Of a stretch of 18,936 bases of DNA, positions 6,333 to 14,018 are shown piece by piece. Below the pieces are notes generated by a model that was not told the DNA's origin, ran no database searches, and worked only from the letters and a program-made list of their open reading frames with translations. The DNA comes from JAUVAV01 sp965371665 (GTDB lineage Bacteria; Oederibacteriota; JAAXVQ01; JAUVAV01). The stretch's first letter is position 1. Each line of letters starts with the position of its first letter. The stretch is from contig CBDUZI010000057.1 in NCBI GenBank assembly GCA_965371665.1, positions 1 through 18,936 of the forward strand. The letters run 5' to 3'. The translations under genes were made by a program, and so were the position numbers.

Positions 6333-6973
6333 TGCTTAAAACCGGCCGGATTGTAATACTGGGTCCCTTTGCCCATTCTCTGGATATGCTTAATGAGATC
6401 CTGCAAATCCTGCCGGTTCTTCACAAAATCTATATCATTAGTATTAACCACTAATAAAGGCGTCTCCTGGTAGTGGAAGAAATAGTAATTGTAAGCCTGG
6501 TTCAAACGTTCTATATAGTCACGGTTCATGCCCTTCTCAAAAGAACGCCCGCGCGCGGACAAACGCTGAAGCAGAATATCCGTGGAAGCCTGAAGATATA
6601 TCACCAGGTCGGGTTTTAAAATTTTATCCTGCAGAACTCCGCAAAGCCGCTCATAAAGATTCAGTTCATTTTCCTGCAGGGTTAAATAGGCGAAAATCCG
6701 GTCCTTGGCAAATAAATAATCGCAGATTAAATTCCTCTGAAAAAGATCACCCTGAGCCAATTCCTGCTGCTGGCGGTAGCGGTTAAGGAGAAAAAATATT
6801 TGCGCCGGGAAGGCGTAATTTCTCGTATTCTGGTAAAATTTTTCCAGGAATGGATTTTCATCCGACGCTTCCAGTACCAGACGGGCGCCCAGCTCCTTGG
6901 CCAGGAGTTCGCCCAGGCTGGATTTGCCCACACCCAGAACGCCTTCCATAACGATGTAGCGATTCCCCTCCAT
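6329..6973 (-). CDS. Deoxynucleoside kinase (dNK/deoxyguanosine-deoxyadenosine kinase family)
   Basis: The protein is 214 residues from ATG 6973. I prefer this start over GTG 6982 because AAGGAG at 6982-6987 lies 8 bases before it, but directly against the GTG. The P-loop is EGVLGVGKS at 10-18. Later come the deoxynucleoside-site motifs NPFLEKFY, the DYLFAKDRIFAYL segment (the family's ERS/DR-type motif region), PDLVIYLQAS and the lid RGRSFEKGM. The family phosphorylates purine deoxynucleosides or deoxycytidine in salvage, and the exact base preference cannot be read. It follows folK by 5 bp and overlaps panB by 4 bp. It lies within a vitamin-biosynthesis operon. Confidence 0.9.
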   Translation of the reverse strand: MEGNRYIVMEGVLGVGKSSLGELLAKELGARLVLEASDENPFLEKFYQNTRNYAFPAQIFFLLNRYRQQQELAQGDLFQRNLICDYLFAKDRIFAYLTLQENELNLYERLCGVLQDKILKPDLVIYLQASTDILLQRLSARGRSFEKGMNRDYIERLNQAYNYYFFHYQETPLLVVNTNDIDFVKNRQDLQDLIKHIQRMGKGTQYYNPAGFKQ

Positions 6974-6978
6974 CTTGG

Positions 6979-7494
6979 TCACTCCTTATCCGCGTCCAGC
7001 CAGGCCGCTCGGCCGGAAAACTGGTCCACTCCCTGATATGAAATCCGGGCCGCTAACTGGATTATATTCTCTCCCAAAACCGGATGCCTGGCTTCCGGCG
7101 CCACCTCGGCCAGAGGCTGTAAAACAAACGCCCGTTCCGCCAGCCGGGGATGGGGAACCTGAAGATCAGATTCATGTATAATATTTTTGTCATATAACAA
7201 TAGATCTATATCCAATTCACGCGGCGCATACTTAGTCCGGCGTAGCCGGCCAGCCCGGCGTTCCAGCTCCTGCCCCATTTGATAAACTTCCCGAGCACTT
7301 AAAACCGTGGCTATGGCAACTACTGCATTCAAAAAGTCGGGCTGAGGTTCTCCGCCTATAGGAACTGTCTTATATAAGGAAGATACCGCCATAATTTCAA
7401 CCCCGGCCCAGCCGCGCAATCCTTCCACTGCCTGGCGCAGTTGTCGCCGCGGATTGCCCAGGTTGGCGCCTAGTCCGAGATAGGCCAATACCAA
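6979..7494 (-). CDS. folK: 2-amino-4-hydroxy-6-hydroxymethyldihydropteridine diphosphokinase
   Basis: The 171-residue HPPK transfers pyrophosphate from ATP to hydroxymethyl-dihydropterin in folate synthesis. Motifs are YLGLGANLGNP, VSSLYKTVPIGGEPQPDFLNAVV, RRTKYAPRELDIDLLLYD (the Asp pair binds the two Mg ions) and VPHPRLAERAFVLQPL. The frame is open far upstream into dapL, but residues there look unlike FolK. The TTG at 7494 has AGAGG 8 bases before it, lies 11 bases after the dapL stop and gives the usual family length, so it is the likely start. A TTG at 7488 is an alternative. The next gene follows after 5 bp. Confidence 0.92.
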   Translation of the reverse strand: MVLAYLGLGANLGNPRRQLRQAVEGLRGWAGVEIMAVSSLYKTVPIGGEPQPDFLNAVVAIATVLSAREVYQMGQELERRAGRLRRTKYAPRELDIDLLLYDKNIIHESDLQVPHPRLAERAFVLQPLAEVAPEARHPVLGENIIQLAARISYQGVDQFSGRAAWLDADKE

Positions 7495-7505
7495 ATTATA
7501 TGCCT

Positions 7506-8675
7506 CTATTCCAGGCCAACGGTTTTTATCCGTTCCACGGCCTGTTTGAGCCGTTCCTCGGAAGAGGTCAGGGAAAACCGGATAAATCCCTCTCCTTCGG
7601 AACCAAAACCGATTCCCGGCGCAGCTACTACTCCGGCCTTTTCCAGCAGCCGGGCGGCAAAAGCCGTAGAATCCATTTTCTCCGGCACGGGACACCATAC
7701 ATAAAAAGTCGCTTTTGGCGGATCGACTTTAAAACCCGCTTCCTGCAAGCCGGCCACGAAAACATCACGCCGGCGGCGATATATCTTTACCAGGCCGGGT
7801 ATAATATCTTCGGCATGTTCCAAGGCGGTCTTGGCCGCCGCTTGCACGGCCGAGACCGTGCCTGAATCCAGGTTACCTTTAATCCGGGCCAAAGGCTCGA
7901 TTAATTCCCGGCGGCCTACGGCAAAACCAATGCGCCATCCGGCCATGGAAAAACTCTTTGAAAAACTGTGCATCTCAATGGCCACTTCCCGGGCCCCGGG
8001 AATCTGCAGTACTGAAGGCGGTGGCTCTCCTTCAAAGTATATTTCCGAATAAGCCATGTCGTGAACCAGAATAATTTCGTGTTTTTTGCACCAGGCTACC
8101 AACTCCTCGAAAAATTCCAAATCCGCGCCGGCCGAGGTAGGATTATTGGGGTAATTTAGAAAAAGTAATTTTGTCCGGCCCAATATCGCCGGGGATAAAG
8201 CCTGAATATCCGGCCGGTAATTATTTTCACTCCGCAGCGGCAGACGCAACGGCTCCGCTCCGGCAAAAATCGTTCCTGAATAATAAACCGGATAAGCCGG
8301 TTCAGGAATCAAGACTGTTTCCCCGGGGTTAACGTACGCCAGGGGCGCATGGCCAATACCTTCCTTGGACCCGATCAGGCAGAGAACCTCCTGCTCCGGA
8401 TCAAGATTAACCCCGAACCGCTTGCCAAACCACTCCGCGACCGCTAAACGAAATTCCCGGCGTCCCCGGCCCAAGGGATAATGATGGTTTTCCGGCGTAT
8501 CAGCGGCCTGTCGCAGGGCTTCCAGAATAATTTCAGGCGTCGGCAAATCCGGATCGCCTACTCCCAAATCAATAACATCCACGCCTTGTTCCAAGGCCAG
8601 CCGCTTCTTGCGGTCGATTTCCACAAATAGATACGGCGGCAGAACCTGTAATCTCTCCGGCGGTGTAATAATCAT
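7506..8675 (-). CDS. dapL: LL-diaminopimelate aminotransferase
   Basis: This 389-residue class I (fold type I) PLP aminotransferase converts tetrahydrodipicolinate to LL-diaminopimelate with glutamate, replacing the DapD/DapC/DapE steps. DapL-type features are the N-terminal RLQVLPPYLFVEIDRKK, DVIDLGVGDPDLPTP (33-47), LIGSKEGIGHAPLAYVNPG, LNYPNNPTSAGA and the PLP lysine Lys240 in SFSKSFSMAGWRIGF. Placement between dapB and folK, with dapA and dapF nearby and no dapD or dapE in sight, supports DapL over a general aspartate or alanine aminotransferase. Its ATG overlaps the dapB stop by 4 bases (ATGA). Confidence 0.93.
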   Translation of the reverse strand: MIITPPERLQVLPPYLFVEIDRKKRLALEQGVDVIDLGVGDPDLPTPEIILEALRQAADTPENHHYPLGRGRREFRLAVAEWFGKRFGVNLDPEQEVLCLIGSKEGIGHAPLAYVNPGETVLIPEPAYPVYYSGTIFAGAEPLRLPLRSENNYRPDIQALSPAILGRTKLLFLNYPNNPTSAGADLEFFEELVAWCKKHEIILVHDMAYSEIYFEGEPPPSVLQIPGAREVAIEMHSFSKSFSMAGWRIGFAVGRRELIEPLARIKGNLDSGTVSAVQAAAKTALEHAEDIIPGLVKIYRRRRDVFVAGLQEAGFKVDPPKATFYVWCPVPEKMDSTAFAARLLEKAGVVAAPGIGFGSEGEGFIRFSLTSSEERLKQAVERIKTVGLE

Positions 8676-9478
8676 TGTTTTTCCAATCCCAGCACATCCG
8701 CCATATTATAAAAACCAGCCGGCCGTTTCCCCAGCCAGGCTGCGGCCCGGACAGCGCCGCGGGCAAAGGTATCCCGGGAATGGGCCTGGTGCTTTATTTC
8801 CAGACACTCTCCCGGACCGGCAAAAAGCACGAGATGCTCGCCGACTATATCACCGGCGCGGACCGCATGCATACCGACCTCGCCCTGACTCCGGGGGCCG
8901 GTCAAACCCTGCCGTCCATGACGGACGCTTTTTTCCGGATCAAGCCCCCGGCCTTGACAAATCGCCTCCAGGAGCGTCAGCGCGGTTCCGGAAGGCGCAT
9001 CTTTTTTCATATTGTGATGGGCTTCAATAATCTCCACATCAAACCGGTGTCCCAGAACCTCGGCTGCCCGGCGCGCCAGAACCCACAATAGATTTATTCC
9101 CATGGAAAAATTAGTCGCGTAAACCACGCTGATTTTTCCAGCAGCCTCCCGGAGACCGGAGAGCTGATGGGATGAAAGCCCGGTCGTGCCGATAACCAAA
9201 GACCGGTTGGCTGGTAATGCCGCCTCCAGCAAAGTCATGGTGGCTTCCGGCGCGGTAAAATCAATCACCACTTCGCATTCACTTAAAGCGCCTCTCATAT
9301 CATCCGATAATATGATATCCATACGATCCAGACCGGCCAAAATGCCCGCATCCTGCCCCAATCCGGGGTGGTCCGGCCGCTCCCAGGCAGCACCCAGGGT
9401 TAATTCAGGATGCTCCTTGACCGCTTTTATCAGGGCTTGTCCCATTTTTCCGGCCGCTCCCGCAATTCCGATCTTCAT
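8672..9478 (-). CDS. dapB: 4-hydroxy-tetrahydrodipicolinate reductase
   Basis: The 268-residue enzyme reduces hydroxy-tetrahydrodipicolinate with NAD(P)H. It begins with the Rossmann motif IGIAGAAGKMGQ, then has VIDFTAPEA, VIGTTGLS, the catalytic EAHHNMKKDAPSGTA and the C-terminal RAGDIVGEH...GECLEIKHQAHSRDTFARGA. The frame is open 38 codons further upstream, inside dapA, but ATG 9478 is chosen because the Rossmann motif begins right after it. AGGAGG lies 13 bases upstream, slightly far. It begins 2 bp after the dapA stop and overlaps dapL by 4 bp. Confidence 0.96.
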   Translation of the reverse strand: MKIGIAGAAGKMGQALIKAVKEHPELTLGAAWERPDHPGLGQDAGILAGLDRMDIILSDDMRGALSECEVVIDFTAPEATMTLLEAALPANRSLVIGTTGLSSHQLSGLREAAGKISVVYATNFSMGINLLWVLARRAAEVLGHRFDVEIIEAHHNMKKDAPSGTALTLLEAICQGRGLDPEKSVRHGRQGLTGPRSQGEVGMHAVRAGDIVGEHLVLFAGPGECLEIKHQAHSRDTFARGAVRAAAWLGKRPAGFYNMADVLGLEKQ

Positions 9479-9480
9479 TA

Positions 9481-10374
9481 TTATTTTACGGCCTCCTGTT
9501 TGAGTAATCCATACTCTGCCAGTGCATTTTTCACGCTTTCCCGGACATGCTCGGATATTGAAACGAGCGGCAAGCGCACGCTTTCTGAACATTGGCCCAG
9601 CATTTCCATAGCCGCTTTAACGGGAGCGGGATTGGTTTCTAGAAAGAGTGTCTTGACCAAGGGTAATAATTTTTCATGCATGCTCACTGCTTGCTGAAAT
9701 TTTCCCGCCGCGCAAGTCTCAACCAGTTCCGCGATCTGGAGCGGCGCGATATTGGCCGCGACTGATATTACGCCCTGGCCTCCCACAGCCATTATAGGAA
9801 GGGTCAGCGCGTCATCCCCGGAAATAATCGACACGTGGTCTCCTACCATGGCATGCAGCCGGCTGATTTGCTCAAGATTTCCCGAAGCTTCCTTTACTCC
9901 CACCAACAAGGGACAGACCTGGGAAATCCGGGCTATGGTTTCCGGCAATACGTTAACCGAGGTCCGGCTCTGAATATTATACAGGATAAAGGGAAAATCC
10001 GCCGCCTCGGCAATGGTCATAAAATGCCGGTAAAGACCTTCCTGGGTCGGCTTGTTATAATAAGGAGTAATCAAGAGAGATGCTCTGGCTCCTGCTTGCT
10101 TGGCCGCGCGGGTTAATTCAATCGCCTCGGCAGTGTTGTTCGAACCGGTCCCGGCCATTACCGGCACGCGGCCTTTCGCGGCTTCTATGGTTATCTCTAT
10201 CACACGATGATGTTCGGCCACGCTGAGAGTAGCTGATTCTCCGGTAGTTCCGCATGGTACTAAAACCTTAGTTTTATTGGCAATCTGAAAATCCACCAAC
10301 TTTCGCAGGCTGGTTTCATCCACCTGACCTTCCTTAAAGGGCGTTGCCAAGGCAACCATGGAACCTATAAACAT
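9481..10374 (-). CDS. dapA: 4-hydroxy-tetrahydrodipicolinate synthase
   Basis: The 297-residue TIM-barrel aldolase condenses pyruvate with aspartate semialdehyde, the first step committed to DAP and lysine. Visible residues are the GTTGES loop at 42-47 (Thr43 and Thr44), Tyr132 in LYNIQSRTS, Arg137 and the Schiff-base Lys161 in GVKEASGN. The stretch after Tyr132 is usually YN(V/I)P(G/S)RTG and here reads YNIQSRTS, so a Pro and a Gly are replaced. The start ATG 10374 is set by AAGGAGG at 10382-10388, 7 bases upstream. An upstream in-frame ATG lacks such a site. It begins 20 bp after dapF. Confidence 0.96.
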   Translation of the reverse strand: MFIGSMVALATPFKEGQVDETSLRKLVDFQIANKTKVLVPCGTTGESATLSVAEHHRVIEITIEAAKGRVPVMAGTGSNNTAEAIELTRAAKQAGARASLLITPYYNKPTQEGLYRHFMTIAEAADFPFILYNIQSRTSVNVLPETIARISQVCPLLVGVKEASGNLEQISRLHAMVGDHVSIISGDDALTLPIMAVGGQGVISVAANIAPLQIAELVETCAAGKFQQAVSMHEKLLPLVKTLFLETNPAPVKAAMEMLGQCSESVRLPLVSISEHVRESVKNALAEYGLLKQEAVK

Positions 10375-10394
10375 TTTTCCGCCTCCTTGCATAG

Positions 10395-11228
10395 TTACTT
10401 AAAATCAACCGCCTCTTCTGATAATTCGCCCCAATAAATCAATCGGGCTTCTCCTTTTTGCTGCACCTCGGAAAATCCGTTTGACAATAAAGTAAAGCTC
10501 ATTTCCAATTCCGCTCCGCCGCGGGTCTTGATTGTCACCGGGGAACTTACCCAACTGCGGCGCGCCGCTAGCAGGGCTGCGGCTGCGGCCCCGGTACCGC
10601 AGGCCAGGGTTTCTCCCTCTATACCGCGTTCATACGTCCGAAGCTCGAGGCAGTGTTCATTCACCACCCGGCAAAAACTTACATTAGTTCCGGCCGGTTT
10701 AAACCTCTCATGCCAGCGCGCTTCCCGGCCGAGACCCTCGACATCCTCGGTCTCTAAATCGCCGGAGAAAAAAACCAGGTGCGGGACGCCGGTATCCGTG
10801 AAATCCGCGGTTCTTTCACCCGCCTTAAGCTGCAGCTTTATATCGGTTTCAAACTTTTTTGGTGTTGGCAGGTTCAAACTAACCTGGGATCCTGCTACCT
10901 GCGCATGGTAAACCCCCGAGGGAGTTGTAAAAATCAACTCCTGCCCCTCTTCCCCGGCGCCTGCCAACACGGCGAAACGGGCCAGGCAGCGGCCGCCGTT
11001 TCCGCACATCGCTGCCTCGGAACCGTCGGCATTGAAATATTTCATGGCAAAATCCACGTGGGATGAGGTTAAAAGAACTATCACTCCATCCGCACCCACG
11101 GCCATTCGGCGGCAACACAGACGCCGGATGAAATCAGGATCTCCCAGGGTGATCTCCCCCTTACGGTTATCCAGTACAATAAAATCATTCCCCGCGCCCG
11201 ACATTTTGGCAAATCGTAAAGAAGTCAT
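10395..11228 (-). CDS. dapF: Diaminopimelate epimerase
   Basis: The 277-residue, PLP-independent epimerase turns LL-DAP into meso-DAP using two cysteines. Both are visible: Cys75 in MCGNGGRC and Cys210 in LACGTGA. Other family motifs are KMSGAGNDFIVLDNR, GADGVIVL, FNADGSEA, GVPHLVFF, AGTNVSFC and YERGIEGET. ATG 11228 is chosen because AAGGTGA lies about 8 bases before it and the family motif begins a few residues later. ATG 11249 is in frame but has no ribosome-binding site. It is the first gene after the promoter at 11279-11308, with a leader of roughly 45 bases. Confidence 0.96.
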   Translation of the reverse strand: MTSLRFAKMSGAGNDFIVLDNRKGEITLGDPDFIRRLCCRRMAVGADGVIVLLTSSHVDFAMKYFNADGSEAAMCGNGGRCLARFAVLAGAGEEGQELIFTTPSGVYHAQVAGSQVSLNLPTPKKFETDIKLQLKAGERTADFTDTGVPHLVFFSGDLETEDVEGLGREARWHERFKPAGTNVSFCRVVNEHCLELRTYERGIEGETLACGTGAAAAALLAARRSWVSSPVTIKTRGGAELEMSFTLLSNGFSEVQQKGEARLIYWGELSEEAVDFK

Positions 11229-11278
11229 AATGTCTTCACCTTTACTCATTGGCTGCTGATTAAATTAGTTGGCAGGGA

Positions 11279-11308
11279 AGTATAGCAAAAGCGGGAGTAA
11301 TACGTCAA
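11279..11308 (-). promoter_or_regulatory. Sigma-70-type promoter for the dapF-to-nfo operon
   Basis: On the minus strand, TTGACG (11303-11308) and TATACT (11279-11284) are 18 bases apart. The expected start site is near 11272. It lies in the only sizeable gap (109 bp) between the methyltransferase and dapF. No terminator is visible before it, so transcription from the lysA unit may also read through. Confidence 0.7.
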
Positions 11309-11337
11309 TGGGAAGAATTCGGGCTATTAGTCGGAAA

Positions 11338-11976
11338 TTACTTTCCCGGCCTGCCCGGCGCTTCCAGCAGAAAAAACTGGTTTTGCGGCGCTTCCGCCGG
11401 GGTGAAATCGGCGATAATCCGCAAATCCGTGGACAGGATGTTTTTGACTATCCGGGATTTCGGGTATCCTGAGCGTCCCATTTCCCAGTAGTGGCCCGGC
11501 GTCATATCTGCTTTATCTTTGAGACGCGGCCAGTGCCTGACCCAGGATTTTTGCCGACCACCGGGCAGCTTATAATTACAGAAAAAGGCGTGGGAGGCAC
11601 AGGGTATGGAAATCAGGATCTGCCCCCTGGTCACCCGGCAAAGTTCCTGTAAAGCTGTAGAAAATTCCTCAAAAGGTAAATGCTCCAATACCTGGCAACA
11701 AAGGGCGAAATCCACGGCCCCATCCGCCAGGGGAAGCTTGCGCACATCAGCAATGATGTCCGGCTCAAGTTCGGATTCCGTATCGCAGGTCAGAACGTTC
11801 AAGCCCGCCCGGCGCAAAATATGCGCCACTACACCGGCGCCGATACCGACCTCAAGTACGTGCCCGGCCCCTGATTCCCTTACGGCCTTAATATGGTGAT
11901 AATACTGCGCCAGCCGCTGGGGCGAGTAGTACTCCAGGGAACAGAATTTTTTTAGGTGGTTATGCTCTTCAGGCAT
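11338..11976 (-). CDS. Class I SAM-dependent methyltransferase, substrate unknown
   Basis: This 212-residue protein shows the SAM-binding motif HVLEVGIGAGVVAHIL (residues 39-54), an acidic residue ending strand 2 (LTCDTES), DVRKLPLADGAVDFALCCQVLEHLP, as in Methyltransf_11-type enzymes, and a strand-5 QILISIP. The tail is polar and has no membrane segment, so it is likely cytosolic. It starts 2 bp after the lysA stop and so belongs to the same unit. That proximity does not show its substrate. Small metabolites, quinones or surface-glycan precursors are all possible. Confidence 0.85.
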   Translation of the reverse strand: MPEEHNHLKKFCSLEYYSPQRLAQYYHHIKAVRESGAGHVLEVGIGAGVVAHILRRAGLNVLTCDTESELEPDIIADVRKLPLADGAVDFALCCQVLEHLPFEEFSTALQELCRVTRGQILISIPCASHAFFCNYKLPGGRQKSWVRHWPRLKDKADMTPGHYWEMGRSGYPKSRIVKNILSTDLRIIADFTPAEAPQNQFFLLEAPGRPGK

Positions 11977-11978
11977 GG

Positions 11979-13238
11979 CTAGGTTTTACCTAATGCCGCC
12001 AGCTCCGGCTCCAGCATCTCATTAATAGTTTCACGCCGGCGAATAACCCGCGCCCGTCCGCCAGCCACCATAACTTCAGCCGGCCGGGGCCGGGAATTGT
12101 AATTGGAGGCCATTACCATGGCATACGCTCCGGCGCTTCGCACTGCCAGCAAGTCTCCGGGCTCCAGCGGCGGAAGACGACGATCCTTACCCAAAAAATC
12201 ACCCGATTCACATATCGGACCCACTACATCGGTTAAAACCGCCCGGCCTTTCTGTGATCGCGAAACCGGCAAAATACGGTGGTAAGCGTGATAGAGACTC
12301 GGCCGTATCAGGTCATTCATGCCGGCGTCAACAATTGCGAAAGTTTTCAGGTGCCCCCGCTTGAGGTATTGAACCCGGGTTACCAATATCCCTGCATTAC
12401 CCACGATAAAACGGCCCGGCTCCAGTATGAGCCGGCAATTGAGCGGCTGGATAAGGGGTATGACCGCCCGGGCGAATTCCACCGCGGTCTGGGGACGCTC
12501 TTCATCATATATAATCCCTAAACCACCGCCCAAATTGAAATATTCAATCCTAAAACCTTCCTGCCGGAGATCCACGATTATCTTTTTCAGACGCTGGATG
12601 GCCTGAATATAAGGAGTGGCGCTGGTAATTTGAGAACCAATATGCATATGGATCCCGACCGGCTCCAGGTTATGCAGACGCCGGCTCTGCCGGAAAAGAT
12701 CCCTGGCCAGGGATATTGAAAGCCCGAATTTATTCTCCTTTTTCCCGGTAGTAATATATTTATGCGTACGGGCGTCTACATCCGGATTAATCCGGAAAGC
12801 GACCTTGGCTTTTTGCCGGCAGCGGCCGGCCACGCGGTTAATCAGGCGGGCTTCGGGTTCGGACTCGACGTTAAACATCAGAATCCCGGCGCGCAGAGCC
12901 ACCGTAATTTCCACCTCGGTCTTACCCACTCCGGCATATACCATCTTGCCGGGAGGCACACCCACAGTTTGACCCCGCACCAGTTCTCCCTGCGAGACAA
13001 TATCCAATCCTGCTCCTTGCCGGGCCAGCAGGCGGAGAATGGAAAGATTGGAATTGGCCTTAACCGAGTAGCAGATTAAGGGCGCGAGTTCGGAAAAGGC
13101 GCTCTGGATTTTTCGAAAATGGGAAATCATGGTTTTTTGGCTGTAAATATAAAGCGGTGTTCCGTACGCCTTGGCCAGCCGGGCTACGGGGACTTCTTCA
13201 CAGTACAATTCACCTTGGCGTACGGAAAAGTCATCCAT
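11979..13238 (-). CDS. lysA: Diaminopimelate decarboxylase
   Basis: This 419-residue fold-type III PLP enzyme turns meso-DAP into lysine. Seen are the PLP lysine Lys60 in CYSVKANSNLSIL, FRINPDVDARTHKYITTG with KFGLS, HMHIGSQI, FNLGGGLGI (phosphate-binding glycines), LEPGRFIVGNAG, the partner-subunit active-site motif GPICESGDFLGKDR and AGAYAMVMASNYNSRPRPAEV. It follows the exported protein gene by 28 bp, precedes the methyltransferase by 2 bp, and lies one promoter away from dapF, completing the lysine set. Confidence 0.97.
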   Translation of the reverse strand: MDDFSVRQGELYCEEVPVARLAKAYGTPLYIYSQKTMISHFRKIQSAFSELAPLICYSVKANSNLSILRLLARQGAGLDIVSQGELVRGQTVGVPPGKMVYAGVGKTEVEITVALRAGILMFNVESEPEARLINRVAGRCRQKAKVAFRINPDVDARTHKYITTGKKENKFGLSISLARDLFRQSRRLHNLEPVGIHMHIGSQITSATPYIQAIQRLKKIIVDLRQEGFRIEYFNLGGGLGIIYDEERPQTAVEFARAVIPLIQPLNCRLILEPGRFIVGNAGILVTRVQYLKRGHLKTFAIVDAGMNDLIRPSLYHAYHRILPVSRSQKGRAVLTDVVGPICESGDFLGKDRRLPPLEPGDLLAVRSAGAYAMVMASNYNSRPRPAEVMVAGGRARVIRRRETINEMLEPELAALGKT

Positions 13239-13266
13239 TTAATTTATTTTCCTTACCCGGAACCTA

Positions 13267-13938
13267 TCAGAATTTTTTAGCCAGGCTAATACGGTGGAAC
13301 TGGTGAAATTCAGGGGTCAAATCATAATTCAAGCTTACTTTCCAGTCCATTATATTCAACCCCCAGAAGATATTCATGCCGTCATAACTCCGGCCGGCAT
13401 TGCCAAGCCGGTACTGAAGTTGAGCGGTTATCACCTTAGACCATTGGATTTCGGATCCGATTTGAAAACGCAGCATATCATTAAAGGGGGCTTCCAGCTT
13501 GGCTTTCAATTTAAAAGACGGCATTAAAGCATAAGAAGAATCGAGCTCAATCTCAACCGGCCAGAAACGGCCGCAATCATAATATTGCTTGACATTTTCC
13601 GCCGCGTAAACCCGCACTTGGGCGCTCAGGGGCAGATTATAAGCGTCCTTATAAAAATCATTCAATTCAACCGCTACCAAGGTTTGCATCTCATGCCAAT
13701 TAACTTCCAGCCATTGCGAAGCCACAACCTCGAACATCTTATCCTTCAGATAACTCCTAAGGTATTCCTGCCCTTGGCTTAAGTAATGCTGTTTTACTTC
13801 CTCGGGCACCCGGATTTGTTCTCCATATACCATGGCCTTGCGCACATCAAAGCATTGCAGCATTTCGGCCGTGGCACAAAAAGAAAAAACCAGCAATAAG
13901 GCTGCTGGCATGGCGACCATTAAAAATCGTTGCACCAT
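13267..13938 (-). CDS. Exported protein of unknown function, possible outer-membrane protein
   Basis: I do not recognise a family. From ATG 13938 it has 223 residues. GTG 13944, 5 bases after AGAGG, is an equally possible start. The N-terminus is a signal peptide: Arg, then a hydrophobic stretch FLMVAMPAALLLVFSF, then a likely cleavage after CATA. The Cys there does not fit a lipobox. The middle is polar and helical in character, with YLSQGQEYLRSYLKDKMFEV. The last 100 residues alternate polar and apolar residues, as in LKAKLEAPF, ITAQLQYRLG and VSLNYDL, and the chain ends with Phe, as many beta-barrel outer-membrane proteins do. It is the first gene after a strong promoter and precedes lysA. 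Some other bacteria have a small lipoprotein gene near lysA, but no similarity to it is seen. Confidence 0.8.
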   Translation of the reverse strand: MVQRFLMVAMPAALLLVFSFCATAEMLQCFDVRKAMVYGEQIRVPEEVKQHYLSQGQEYLRSYLKDKMFEVVASQWLEVNWHEMQTLVAVELNDFYKDAYNLPLSAQVRVYAAENVKQYYDCGRFWPVEIELDSSYALMPSFKLKAKLEAPFNDMLRFQIGSEIQWSKVITAQLQYRLGNAGRSYDGMNIFWGLNIMDWKVSLNYDLTPEFHQFHRISLAKKF

Positions 13939-13962
13939 TAACACTTTATCCTCTCTGCTTTT

Positions 13963-13994
13963 TATATACTATTGTAAGTATATACTATTGTAAG
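13963..13994. repeat. Perfect 16-bp tandem duplication
   Basis: TATATACTATTGTAAG occurs twice in direct succession (13963-13978 and 13979-13994). The junction between copies forms part of the -10 box of the promoter at 13977-14005. Confidence 0.9.
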
Positions 13995-14005
13995 CTTCTT
14001 GTCAA
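13977..14005 (-). promoter_or_regulatory. Near-consensus sigma-70 promoter for the exported protein-lysA-methyltransferase unit
   Basis: On the minus strand, TTGACA (14000-14005) is followed after 17 bases by TATACT (13977-13982). The start site should be near 13970, about 30 bases before the first gene, whose ribosome-binding site AGAGG lies in the leader. It sits in the 74-bp gap after the GT39 gene. The spacer and -10 box fall in a tandem duplication. Confidence 0.8.
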
Positions 14006-14018
14006 AATTTTATTGCTT

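Noticed and set aside
7495..7698. N-terminal extension of folK to an upstream ATG (239 residues)
   Set aside because: The extra 68 codons lie inside dapL in another frame and do not look like FolK. A TTG with a good ribosome-binding site gives the normal length.
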